Origin: Pseudomonas fluorescens
Lineage (GTDB): Bacteria > Pseudomonadota > Gammaproteobacteria > Pseudomonadales > Pseudomonadaceae
NCBI RefSeq assembly: GCF_902498065.1
Contig: NZ_CABVIR010000004.1
Location: 124,001-188,000, forward strand
Reading direction: 5' to 3'
DNA: 64,000 nt
Position numbers and translations under genes: made by a program. This document shows positions 9,251 through 17,253 of this stretch, in pieces; position 1 is the first letter of the stretch, and each line of letters starts with the position of its first letter. Below the pieces are notes generated by a model that did no database searches, had not been told where the DNA came from, and saw nothing but the letters and a program-made list of their open reading frames with translations.

Positions 9251-10407
9251 GGTTTCGCCTCCGTTTGCACCACTTGCGGTGGTTCGGTCAGTACCTGCAC
9301 GGTCGAGCCGGGCTTGAGCCGCGATTGGCCGTCGCTGACCAGCACGTCGCCGGGGTTCACGCCTTTGATGATGTCTTGGCCGCTGCCTTGGTAAACCATT
9401 TGTACGGTGACGGTTTCGACCTTGTCGCCCTTGACCCGGTACACGAAATGTTGATCGAGACCGCGCTGTACGACGGTGGGCGGGACAACCAGCGCATCTT
9501 TATCCAAAGCTGTCTGAATTTTTACCGTTACCAGAAGGCCCGGCCAAAGTTTCTGCCCGGCATTATTGAATTCAGCCTTGGCGCGGATGGTCCCGGTGTT
9601 GGCGTTGATTTGGTTGTCGATCAGGGTCAGGTGACCCTCGCCCAGCAGGTTGCCGGTTTCGCCGTCGGTGTCGGCACCGATGTAGGCCTTCACTTGAGCG
9701 TGCTCCGGGTCGTTGATCAGGCCTTGCAAGGTCGGCAGCATTTGCTGCGGCAGGGAAAACTCCACGGCGATCGGGTCGATCTGGGTCACCGTGAACAAGC
9801 CTTGGGTGTCGGTCATGCGCAGGAAGTTGCCTTCGTCCACCGTGCGAATCCCGACGCGACCGGTGACCGGGGAGCGAATCTGTGTGTAGGAAAGCTGCAC
9901 CTGAGCGGCGTCAATCGAAGCCTGATTGCCTTGAGCCGTGGCTTTCAGTTGGTTGACCAGCGCTTGTTGCTGGTCGTAAGTCTGCTTGGACACGCCGTCG
10001 TCGACGCTCAGCAGTTTGTAACGCTTGAGGTTGACCAACGCCACTTGCAACTGCGCCTGGCTTTCGCCCAGTTGCGCGCGGGTCTGGTCGAGGTTGGCGC
10101 GGATCGAACGGTCGTCGATGGTGGCCAGCAGGTCACCCTTGTTCACCAACTGACCTTCCTTGACCAGAATCCTGGTGAGGATGCCGTCGATCTGCGGACG
10201 GACCACCACGCTGTGCAGGGACAGCACCGAGCCGATGCCGCTGACATAACGCGGAACGTCTTTTTCGCTGACGTTGACCACTCGAACCGGGATCGCCGTG
10301 GGCGCGGCGAGTTTGGCCGTGGCGGGTTCGGTGGCGTACCACACGCCCAGCGCTGCCAGGACAATCAGAAAGGCGGCGAGCAGGGCGGTTTTTTTCTGAA
10401 TTCGCAT
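9247..10407 (-). CDS. RND efflux membrane-fusion (periplasmic adaptor) protein
   Basis: Periplasmic adaptor of 386 residues linking the RND permease to an outer-membrane channel. It has an N-terminal membrane anchor (TALLAAFLIVLAALGVWYAT) with no lipobox cysteine, a lipoyl half-motif (VRPQIDGILTRILVKEGQLV), an alpha-helical hairpin around residues 105-175, the second lipoyl half (TQIRSPVTGRVGIRTVDEG) and beta-barrel and membrane-proximal domains. It is the first gene of the pump operon and is translationally coupled to the permease by a four-base overlap. Confidence 0.94.
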   Translation of the reverse strand: MRIQKKTALLAAFLIVLAALGVWYATEPATAKLAAPTAIPVRVVNVSEKDVPRYVSGIGSVLSLHSVVVRPQIDGILTRILVKEGQLVNKGDLLATIDDRSIRANLDQTRAQLGESQAQLQVALVNLKRYKLLSVDDGVSKQTYDQQQALVNQLKATAQGNQASIDAAQVQLSYTQIRSPVTGRVGIRTVDEGNFLRMTDTQGLFTVTQIDPIAVEFSLPQQMLPTLQGLINDPEHAQVKAYIGADTDGETGNLLGEGHLTLIDNQINANTGTIRAKAEFNNAGQKLWPGLLVTVKIQTALDKDALVVPPTVVQRGLDQHFVYRVKGDKVETVTVQMVYQGSGQDIIKGVNPGDVLVSDGQSRLKPGSTVQVLTEPPQVVQTEAKP

Positions 10408-10498
10408 GCGAGTGGGACGCCGGGGCTGGGTGGACGGAGTTTGGTCAGGGTTATACCTCCCTTTATAAACCTGTTCGCCGGTCAGGAAGGTGACTGCT

Positions 10499-10518
10499 AA
10501 CTGACGGCGCTGTCAGTT
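10499..10518. promoter_or_regulatory. Perfect inverted repeat upstream of the efflux operon
   Basis: AACTGAC and GTCAGTT form a perfect seven-base inverted repeat around a six-base spacer, about 95 bases upstream of the adaptor start. OmpR-family metal regulators often bind repeats of this size, and the operon carries its own regulator, so this is a candidate operator. TATAAA- and TATAAC-like minus-strand -10 candidates lie between it and the gene. Confidence 0.45.
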
Positions 10519-10642
10519 TGGCGTCAGGCCTGTCACGACAAAACCCGACGGACTCGCGTGCTGCAATCGCCGACACAGGTATACTGCCGTCTTTCGCGGC
10601 TCGCTGACCGGGCCCGACTCTTTTGCATCACCCGGAGCTTTC

Positions 10643-10900
10643 ATGACTTCCCCGACACAACCGCCGGTTGCCGACGCTTTGAGCGACGACCAGGCAGACC
10701 TGCCAGACAGCGTCGACTCCAGCGCAGACAGCGAAACCAAAGCCGCGATCCCGGCGTTCAAGTTCCCGTTCAAACCGGGTGAACTGGCCGCGGCAAAGTC
10801 TGCCAGCCAGCCCTGGTACAAGAATGGCGCCAAGAACGGCCACACCAAAACTCCCGGCGCAGCGCCGCCCGGCACCCGTCGTTCGATGGGCAAACGCTGA
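10643..10900 (+). CDS. Small hypothetical protein, acidic N-half and basic C-half
   Basis: An 85-residue cytoplasmic protein with no recognised domain. The first half is rich in Asp, Ser and Pro. The middle holds FKFPFKPGELAAAKSAS and the end is basic (GTRRSMGKR). GGAG lies five bases before the ATG. The composition and the sharp charge asymmetry suggest a disordered protein. It lies between the divergent efflux operon and the chemoreceptor gene. Function unknown; it looks like a small conserved Pseudomonas protein rather than a chance frame because the start is well placed and the codon use matches the neighbours. Confidence 0.7.
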   Translation: MTSPTQPPVADALSDDQADLPDSVDSSADSETKAAIPAFKFPFKPGELAAAKSASQPWYKNGAKNGHTKTPGAAPPGTRRSMGKR

Positions 10901-11052
10901 GTCCCATCCTGCCACCCTCGGCCATCGGCTGCGGTTTTCAATCGCGGTGATGGCTAAGTGCTCATATCCTGAGCCAGATCAACGTTTGTGGAATCAGTGC
11001 GCTTAGAGTCAGCAGCCCTGCCGACTCTTTCCATCCAACGAGCGCGCTTTCC

Positions 11053-12636
11053 ATGAAGATCAACCTCCCGGTGACCGGCCGTAATGTCGACGTTGCGGCT
11101 GATGCGAACATCCTCTCGACCACTGATCTGACCAGCGCGATTACCTACGCCAACGACGATTTCATCAACATCTGCGGTTACAGCCGTGAGGAGTTACTGG
11201 GCTCGCCGCACAACTTGCTGCGTCATCCGGACATGCCGGCGGCGGCTTTCGCGCACATGTGGCAGACCCTCAAAAGCGGCCGTTCGTGGATGGGACTGGT
11301 CAAAAATCGCTGCAAGAATGGCGATCATTATTGGGTCAGCGCGTATGCCACGCCGGTGACGCAGAACGGTAAAACCGTGGAGTATCAGTCGGTCCGGACC
11401 AAGCCCTCGGCACGGCAGATCGAAGCCGCGGATAAAGCCTACACACAGCTTCGCAGTGATCGCACATCGCTGTGGCAGCGGTGGCCCGTGCTCGGTCCGG
11501 GTTTCAAGATGATGGCACTGTTCAGCGCAACATTGGCCTGTGTGGTGGGCATCGAAGCGTGGTTGAACCCTTCGTCAGCGGTTTTCGGCGCACTGGCGTT
11601 TGTCGTGGGCAGTGGTTTGGCGGCGCTCGGAACAGCATTGATGTTGCGCCCGCTGAAGGCATTGACCGAGCGCGCCCGGCAGATTGCCGATAATCCGTTG
11701 AGTCAGGTTGTCTACACCGGTCGTCGAGACCAGTTCGGCCAGATCGAGTTTGCCTTGCAGATGCTCGAAGCGCAGGTCGGCGCGGTGGTGGGACGCATCG
11801 GCGATGCATCGCAGCGCCTGGCCGGGCATGCGGCGGAACTGGTCGAGCACCTGCAAGGCAGCCACAACAGTACGCTGGCCCAACAGGCTGAAACCGATCA
11901 GGTGGCGGCGGCGATTAATCAGATGTCTGCCAGCGTGGCCGAGGTTGCCGGCCATGCGCAGCAGGCGTCTCAGGCGGCCGACCTGGCCGGCAGCGAAACC
12001 CGTGAAGGTCATCGGTTGGTGAGTGAGAGTCGCCATGCGGTGCTGCGTCTGGCCGAGGAACTGGCCAGCGCCACTGAGGTGATTCATCAACTGGAGGGGC
12101 ACAGCAGCGAGATTACTGGCGTGCTGGACGTGATTCGCAGCATCGCCGAACAAACCAATCTGCTGGCCCTTAACGCGGCCATTGAAGCGGCGCGTGCCGG
12201 GGATGCCGGGCGCGGTTTTGCGGTGGTGGCCGATGAAGTCCGTGGCCTGGCCCAGCGCACTCAGCAGTCGACCAACGAGATTCAGCGCATGATCAGCACC
12301 CTGCAAAACAGCACGCGCGACGCGGTGGTGGTGATGCAACAAAGCAGTGAACAGGTGGACAACAGCGTCGAGCAGGCCCGACGTGCCGCCGACGCGCTGG
12401 AAGCGATCAGTCGGCGGGTCAATCAGATCACGCAAATGAGCCTGCAAATCGCTTCGGCGGTGGAAGAGCAGAGCACGGTCAGCGAAGACATCAACCGCAA
12501 TATCATCGGCATCCGCTCAGCCTGCGAGGTCACGGTCAGTGAAGGGCAGCAAAGCCAGGCGAATTCCACCGATGTGGCGGGGCTGGCGGGGGACTTGCGG
12601 TTGTTGGCGCAAGAGTTCTGGCGAACACGTCGCTAA
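11053..12636 (+). CDS. Aer-type PAS methyl-accepting chemotaxis protein
   Basis: A 527-residue energy or redox taxis receptor. It has an N-terminal PAS domain (about 10-120, with the Aer-like TDLTSAITYANDDFINICGY and LLRHPDMPAAAFAHMW), two closely spaced membrane segments near 155-200 with almost no periplasmic loop, a HAMP-like region and a long methyl-accepting coiled coil. The hairpin tip SIAEQTNLLALNAAIEAARA and the following GRGFAVVADEVRGLAQRTQQ are the most conserved chemoreceptor sequences. By analogy with Aer, the PAS domain may bind FAD. The cheV gene lies about 1.8 kb away on the other strand. The stop overlaps the stop of the convergent gene by four bases. Confidence 0.93.
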   Translation: MKINLPVTGRNVDVAADANILSTTDLTSAITYANDDFINICGYSREELLGSPHNLLRHPDMPAAAFAHMWQTLKSGRSWMGLVKNRCKNGDHYWVSAYATPVTQNGKTVEYQSVRTKPSARQIEAADKAYTQLRSDRTSLWQRWPVLGPGFKMMALFSATLACVVGIEAWLNPSSAVFGALAFVVGSGLAALGTALMLRPLKALTERARQIADNPLSQVVYTGRRDQFGQIEFALQMLEAQVGAVVGRIGDASQRLAGHAAELVEHLQGSHNSTLAQQAETDQVAAAINQMSASVAEVAGHAQQASQAADLAGSETREGHRLVSESRHAVLRLAEELASATEVIHQLEGHSSEITGVLDVIRSIAEQTNLLALNAAIEAARAGDAGRGFAVVADEVRGLAQRTQQSTNEIQRMISTLQNSTRDAVVVMQQSSEQVDNSVEQARRAADALEAISRRVNQITQMSLQIASAVEEQSTVSEDINRNIIGIRSACEVTVSEGQQSQANSTDVAGLAGDLRLLAQEFWRTRR

Positions 12637-13382
12637 GCCGCCCGCAGCGAAATGAACGCATAGTTGAGCGGCGCCGCGGTGGCCACTTGCGCACCGGCCG
12701 CCAGCACTTGTCCGGCGATATCGTCACCCGAAACGTGGAACTGCCAGGCACTGCCCGGTCCAGGCAGCTGTTGTTGCGTCACCTGATCGATGGCCGTGGC
12801 GAACGCGCTCATGTCCGGCAGGTAGGCGGTGAATCCATCGCCCTTCAGGGCTGTGACGCGAATCCCCAGTGACGCACAAATCGCATCTTTGCTGCGGATA
12901 TCATCGCGATCCGCCTGACGGGAGCGCTGGATAAGTCCTGCGAGCTGCTGATCGACCAGTTCACCGCCAATGATCAGGTCGGGGCCTTTTTCCCAGGATT
13001 CGGGCGGGCATTCCTTGATCGCCGGATTGAGGGGAATGTGCGGATTGATTTCCATCGGATAGATGCGACAAACCAGCGGCCGGCGTTCGTAGATGCGGCA
13101 GAGGTTGTCTTCGTCAAGATTACGGCAGGGGCCGACGTTGTAAGCCGCAAACGTGATGGCCACGTGCGCCTCGCAGGTGCCGCTTTGAACCGCTACCGAA
13201 CGCCGTTCGGCATGTTCGCGTTGCTGCACCGGCAGGCCGAGGCCATTGCCGAGGAAACCTTCCACCAGCACGATCACCTGACCGCCGTCGGCCGCCCACA
13301 TCCGCGCTTCCGCCAGGGTCAGGGGGACGTGATGGTCATTGCAGCATTTGCCACAACCTACGCAGGAAAACGGTGTATTCAT
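12633..13382 (-). CDS. YkgJ-family cysteine-cluster protein
   Basis: A 249-residue protein beginning with the cysteine cluster CVGCGKCCNDHHVPL, followed by further conserved cysteines in VGPCRNL, NLCRIYERRPLVCRIYP and IKECPPESW. This is the pattern of the YkgJ / zinc- or iron-chelating CxxCxxCC family (UPF0153-like), thought to bind a metal ion or Fe-S cluster; the biochemical role is not established. The gene is convergent with the chemoreceptor, sharing four bases at the stops. There is no operon partner on either side. Confidence 0.85.
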   Translation of the reverse strand: MNTPFSCVGCGKCCNDHHVPLTLAEARMWAADGGQVIVLVEGFLGNGLGLPVQQREHAERRSVAVQSGTCEAHVAITFAAYNVGPCRNLDEDNLCRIYERRPLVCRIYPMEINPHIPLNPAIKECPPESWEKGPDLIIGGELVDQQLAGLIQRSRQADRDDIRSKDAICASLGIRVTALKGDGFTAYLPDMSAFATAIDQVTQQQLPGPGSAWQFHVSGDDIAGQVLAAGAQVATAAPLNYAFISLRAA

Positions 13383-13465
13383 CGAAGGATCAGTCGCCTA
13401 TCAGGGCCGGATATGGCGACAGAATGCCACCGCGAAGGTCTGCTCTGAAGCAAGTTATGCGCCAT

Positions 13466-13792
13466 TCATTTGGATTTGGCCGGTGTGCGGATGGAGTCCC
13501 ATTCGGTCACGTAGGCGGTTTTGCTTTTTTTGTTGTAGAGGCACAGCTCGGTGCCTTGCTGGCCTTTCATGTGTTTTTGCGGGTAGCGGCCTTGCAGCAG
13601 AATGGCTGTGTATTCGACCCGGTCATCGAACTGCGCGGCTTTGCCTACGGGGAAGGCGTCCGTCAGGCCGCTGGCCTTGGTGCAACTGGCGAGCACGGCT
13701 TTGTCGAAGGCGGCCCAGGCGTCAGGGCTGGAGGCTTGGGCTTGAGAAGCGAGGGCGGTGAGGCAGAGGAAGGTGAGGGTGGTGGCTTTCAT
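13466..13792 (-). CDS. Small periplasmic protein of unknown function
   Basis: A 108-residue protein with a clear signal peptide (MKATTLTFLCLTALASQAQA) and a mature part containing two cysteines (VLASCTKAS and GTELCLYNKK) that could form a disulphide. It ends near YVTEWDSIRTP. No known domain was recognised. It stands alone between the YkgJ-type gene and a REPIN. Confidence 0.75.
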   Translation of the reverse strand: MKATTLTFLCLTALASQAQASSPDAWAAFDKAVLASCTKASGLTDAFPVGKAAQFDDRVEYTAILLQGRYPQKHMKGQQGTELCLYNKKSKTAYVTEWDSIRTPAKSK

Positions 13793-13861
13793 TGATCAGG
13801 CATCCTTGGGCGTATGTGGGCCGAGTATGCCTGATGGTAGGAGGTGGAATGTGTCGACCTC

Positions 13862-13953
13862 ATCGCGGGCAAGCCCGCTCCCACCGGTTGTGTGTCGTAT
13901 TCGTCTTTTGCGAACGACACACATCCTGTGGGAGCGTGGCTTGCCCGCGATGG
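13862..13953. repeat. REP pair (REPIN)
   Basis: REP cores ATCGCGGGCAAGCCCGCTCC (from 13862) and GGGAGCGTGGCTTGCCCGCG (from about 13930) face each other. The arms between them also pair (TGTGTGTCGT with ACGACACACA), so the whole element folds as one long hairpin. It sits immediately downstream of the GNAT gene. Confidence 0.85.
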
Positions 13954-13960
13954 CGGTGTA

Positions 13961-14443
13961 TCAGGCTGGAACCGGCTCGCGGCGGACCACCGTCATCCCG
14001 CAACTTTCATACAACCGCTGTGCCCGAAGGTTGTCTTCCAATACCTTCAAATCCACAAAACCTTCGCGACGCTGCTGAAACACTTTGAATGCATTCAACA
14101 GCAACGCCCGGCCCAAACCCCGACCCTGAGCTCGCGGGTGCACCACCAGATTCTTGATGTAGGCGCTGGTCCAGCACTGGCACACGCCAACGATACCGTC
14201 GGCATCCTGCGCGATGAAGCACAGGGACGGATTGTATTCAGGGTCGGTCTCGAACCGCTGTTGCCAGACATCCAGCGTCGGCACGCGACCGCCCCCCTCC
14301 AGATACCCCAGTTCCATCAAACGATGAACGGCTTCTGCCCATTCTTGCCGGTATTCGTGCAGGACAATTCCCGGAGGCCAAGTGATAGCGGGCACAACCT
14401 CCGCCAGGTTGCGCCGCATCAGCAAGCAGAATGCTTCGTCCAC
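13961..14443 (-). CDS. GNAT-family N-acetyltransferase
   Basis: A 160-residue acetyl-CoA-dependent acetyltransferase with the GNAT core: IVGVCQCWTSAYIKNLVVHP (beta 4), the acetyl-CoA loop RAQGRGLGRALL and the C-terminal DLKVLEDNLRAQRLYESCGM. The open frame runs to 14725, but the GTG at 14443 is preferred: AAGG lies about nine bases upstream, and it lies two bases after the cheV stop codon, pointing to translational coupling with cheV. The substrate is unknown. The pairing with a chemotaxis gene may be only positional. Confidence 0.85.
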   Translation of the reverse strand: MDEAFCLLMRRNLAEVVPAITWPPGIVLHEYRQEWAEAVHRLMELGYLEGGGRVPTLDVWQQRFETDPEYNPSLCFIAQDADGIVGVCQCWTSAYIKNLVVHPRAQGRGLGRALLLNAFKVFQQRREGFVDLKVLEDNLRAQRLYESCGMTVVRREPVPA

Positions 14444-14445
14444 AC

Positions 14446-15348
14446 TCAGTGACCTTGTTCGGCGACCGCTTTGGCCGCTTCGATCAGGCACTTGGTCAGC
14501 TCCGGTGAAGAGAACTTGGTCAGTACCGCGTTGGCGCCGGCCAGACGCGCTTTTTCGCTGTTCATCGCGCTGTCCAGCGAGGTGTGCAACAGCACGTACA
14601 GGTGCGAAAAATCCGGGGTTTCGCGCAGGGTGCGGGTGAAGGCGTAGCCGTCCATCTCCGACATTTCGATGTCCGAAACAATCAGGTTGATCTGCTGGGC
14701 GGTGCCTTGCAGGTCCAGCAGGCAATCAATGGCTTCCTTGGCGCTGCGCGCGGTATGGCATTGCAGGCCGAGGTTGCGCAGGGTGTGCACCGATTGCTGC
14801 AAGGCCACCTGGCTGTCGTCGACCACCAGGATGCGCGCGTTACCGAGTACTTCGGCGTCTTCCATGCTCAGTTCGGTCGGGGCCGTTTCGATCTGCGCCG
14901 GGGCGATCCCGTGGATGACCTTTTCGATGTCCAGCACCTGCACCAGCGTGCCGTCCACCGAGGTCACGCCGGTGATGTAGGAACGCACACCGCCGGAGCC
15001 GAAGGGCGGCGGGCGGATGTCGGTGGTCAGGCAATGGACGATCTTGCTCACGGCCTGAACGTGCAGGCCCTGTTTGGAGCGGCTGACGTCGGTGACGATC
15101 AGGCAGCCACCGTTCGGGTCTTCCAGCGGCCGCTCGCCGATCGCTCGGCTGAGGTCGATCACCGACAACGACGCGCCGCGCAGGGTGGCGATGCCTTTGA
15201 CGTGAGGGTGCGACTCCGGCAGCTTGGTCAGCGGCGGGCAGGGGATGATTTCACTGACTTTGAGCAGGTTGATCGCCATCAGCTTGCCGCTGCGCAAGGT
15301 AAACAGCAGAAGCGAAAGTGAGTCTGCGCGGGCTTTGGTGGAGGACAT
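14446..15348 (-). CDS. cheV: Chemotaxis coupling protein CheV
   Basis: A 300-residue protein with an N-terminal CheW-like domain (about 10-160, including MAINLLKVSEIIPCPPLT and GIATLRGASLSVIDL) and a C-terminal receiver domain (from about 172, ILVVDDSQVALQQ, phosphoacceptor Asp in LIVSDIEMSEMDGYAF, conserved Lys in AVLTKFSS). It couples receptors to the kinase CheA and adapts by phosphorylation. AGAAGG lies before the ATG. It is probably co-transcribed with the GNAT gene. Fluorescent pseudomonads carry several cheV copies, so this is one paralogue. Confidence 0.92.
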   Translation of the reverse strand: MSSTKARADSLSLLLFTLRSGKLMAINLLKVSEIIPCPPLTKLPESHPHVKGIATLRGASLSVIDLSRAIGERPLEDPNGGCLIVTDVSRSKQGLHVQAVSKIVHCLTTDIRPPPFGSGGVRSYITGVTSVDGTLVQVLDIEKVIHGIAPAQIETAPTELSMEDAEVLGNARILVVDDSQVALQQSVHTLRNLGLQCHTARSAKEAIDCLLDLQGTAQQINLIVSDIEMSEMDGYAFTRTLRETPDFSHLYVLLHTSLDSAMNSEKARLAGANAVLTKFSSPELTKCLIEAAKAVAEQGH

Positions 15349-15464
15349 AAAAACCTTCTGTGGAAAAAGGTGATGGGCGAATGAAAAGTCGCCAAAAGCT
15401 ATCGATGCCGGGTTATCGACTTGATGGGGGCAGGCTTTAGAAAATCGGTTGAATGGTAAGACGA

Positions 15465-15542
15465 TATCGCGAACAGGCTCGCTCCCACATTTGATCTGTG
15501 CCGTTCACAAATCCACTGCGGGAACGAGGCTGCTCGCGATGG
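15465..15542. repeat. REP pair (REPIN), slightly diverged
   Basis: Cores TATCGCGAACAGGCTCGCTC (from 15465) and GGGAACGAGGCTGCTCGCGA (from about 15520) face each other. The second core has an A in place of the usual G in the GGGAGCGAG block. It lies directly after the norR stop. Confidence 0.8.
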
Positions 15543-15546
15543 GTCA

Positions 15547-17097
15547 TCACTTCAAACCCAATCGCTTGGCCATCCGCCCGAGATTCGCCCGATCCAAGCC
15601 TAGCTCACGCGCCGCGCTCGCCCAATTATCGTGGTGCCGTTCCAGGCAAGCGCTGATCAATTGCCGTTGGTAATGTTCAGTCGCCTCACGCAAATCCCCC
15701 GACACCAACGCCAGCGGAGCCGCGACCGGTTGTTCGGCCGCCGCTTCAACACGGCCATTGGGCAAATCCAGGTCCGCCGCACTCAGGCTGAGAATCTTCG
15801 GCCGTTCCTTGCAGTTACCCAGCGCTTTCAGCGCGCTCCGGCCAATCAAGTGCTCCAGTTCCCGAACATTGCCCGGCCAGTCATACGCCAGCAACGCCGT
15901 TTGAGCGTCACTGTTGAGGCGCAGGCTGTTGAGGCCCATGCGCGAACGGTTCTGCTCAAGGAAGAAACCGCTGAGCAGCAGCACATCCCGCCCGCGATCC
16001 CGCAGGGCCGGCACCAATAGCGGGTAAACGCTCAAGCGATGGTAGAAATCGGCGCGATAGCGGCCGCTGCGCACTTCCTCGGCCAGATCACGGTTGGTCG
16101 CGGCGATGAGTCGCACGTCGACCTGATGCTCCTTGTCCGAGCCCAGCCGCTGCAATTGACCGCTTTGCAAAACCCGTAGCAATTTGGCCTGCACCGTCAG
16201 CGACAGTTCGCCGACTTCATCGAGAAACAGTGTGCCGCCATTGGCCAGTTCGAATTTGCCGCGACGATCGCTGGTCGCCCCGGTAAAGGCGCCGCGCACA
16301 TGGCCGAACAATTCGCTTTCCACCAGCGTGTCCGGCAGCGCGGCGCAGTTGAGGCTGATGATCGGCTTGTCGGCCCGGGGCGAGGCGGCGTGAATCGCCT
16401 GGGCCACCAGTTCTTTGCCGACCCCGGTTTCACCGGTAATCAGCACGGTCAGGTCGCTGCCGCCGACCAGGCTGACTTCCTCCACCAAACGTTTGTGCGC
16501 CTTGCTCTGGCCGATCATCTCGCGGTTCTGCTGGCCGCTGGCCTGTCGGTACACCTCGGCGCGCTGATGTTCGTCTTCGACACGATTGGCCAGCCGCTCG
16601 ATGCGCTCGGCGGCATTGACCGTGGCGGCGGCGAGGCTGGCGAAGGCCTGCAGGGCGTCCAGTTCGATCGGTTCGAAACGTTCCGGGTCGAGGGCGTCCA
16701 GGGTCAGCAAACCCCACGGGCGCTCGTCGATAAACAGCGGGCAGCCCATGCAATCGTGGACTTCCAGGTGTTCATGGAGGCCATCGACCAAGCCGTCGTA
16801 AGGGTCGGGCAGGTCGCTGTCGGCGGCAAAACGGGTCGGCCCGGGGCTGCTCAGCAGCGCTTCGAAACGCGGGTGTTCGCTGACCTTGAAGCGTCGGCCG
16901 AGGGTGTCGGTGCTCAACCCGTCGACGGCCAGCGGCACCAGCCAGTCGCCATCGAGGCGCAACAGTGCGGCGGCATCGCAGGGGAGCAGGGCGCGCATGG
17001 CTTCGAGCAGGCGCCGATAGCGCTCGCCCTCGGGGAGTTCGCGGGACAGGTCCGAGACCAGGGGAAGCAATGTGGTGAGCAAGGATTTTGCAGTCAT
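15547..17097 (-). CDS. norR: Nitric oxide-responsive sigma-54 activator NorR (FhpR type)
   Basis: A 516-residue enhancer-binding protein that activates sigma-54 transcription of NO detoxification genes. The N-terminal GAF domain (about 1-180) keeps the NorR iron-site region (HPRFEA and SDLPDPYDGL). The AAA+ domain has Walker A GETGVGKELVAQAIH and the sigma-54 contact loop ESELFGHVRGAFTGA. The C-terminal Fis-type helix-turn-helix ends NWASAARELGLDRANLG. It is divergent from hmp, with three GT-N7-AC sites next to and over its own start codon, so it probably controls hmp and represses itself. The gene is also called fhpR in P. aeruginosa. Confidence 0.94.
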   Translation of the reverse strand: MTAKSLLTTLLPLVSDLSRELPEGERYRRLLEAMRALLPCDAAALLRLDGDWLVPLAVDGLSTDTLGRRFKVSEHPRFEALLSSPGPTRFAADSDLPDPYDGLVDGLHEHLEVHDCMGCPLFIDERPWGLLTLDALDPERFEPIELDALQAFASLAAATVNAAERIERLANRVEDEHQRAEVYRQASGQQNREMIGQSKAHKRLVEEVSLVGGSDLTVLITGETGVGKELVAQAIHAASPRADKPIISLNCAALPDTLVESELFGHVRGAFTGATSDRRGKFELANGGTLFLDEVGELSLTVQAKLLRVLQSGQLQRLGSDKEHQVDVRLIAATNRDLAEEVRSGRYRADFYHRLSVYPLLVPALRDRGRDVLLLSGFFLEQNRSRMGLNSLRLNSDAQTALLAYDWPGNVRELEHLIGRSALKALGNCKERPKILSLSAADLDLPNGRVEAAAEQPVAAPLALVSGDLREATEHYQRQLISACLERHHDNWASAARELGLDRANLGRMAKRLGLK

Positions 17098-17148
17098 AGT
17101 GACTCCATGTAGTCGAGATGACTATAAGTCAGGCCGTGTCGTTATGAC
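17093..17148. promoter_or_regulatory. Three NorR-type GT-N7-AC sites between norR and hmp
   Basis: GTCATAGTGAC (17093-17103, over the norR start codon), GTCGAGATGAC (17112-17122) and GTCGTTATGAC (17138-17148) each fit the GT-(N7)-AC pattern bound by NorR. Centres are 19 and 26 bases apart. The last two are followed by the same TAT. E. coli NorR also uses three such sites. Confidence 0.75.
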
Positions 17149-17189
17149 TATGATGTTTTTAACATGTTGATTTATAACGATTAAATAGC

Positions 17190-17205
17190 TGGCACGGAAA
17201 CTGAT
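17190..17205 (+). promoter_or_regulatory. Candidate sigma-54 promoter of hmp
   Basis: TGGCACGGAAACTGAT matches the -24 element TGGCAC perfectly, but at -12 it has GA in place of the usual GC, with correct ten-base spacing. It lies about 45 bases downstream of the last NorR site and 49 bases before the hmp start. It is the best sigma-54 match in the gap, but the -12 mismatch leaves doubt. Confidence 0.55.
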
Positions 17206-17253
17206 AAGGAGAGAGCAATCAATTAGAAAACCAAGTAGCTCAGGAGTCACCTT

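Noticed and set aside
10513..10941. Minus-strand frame of 142 residues covering the small gene at 10643
   Set aside because: The plus-strand gene has a good ribosome-binding site and sensible composition; the minus frame has no start signal and is a shadow.
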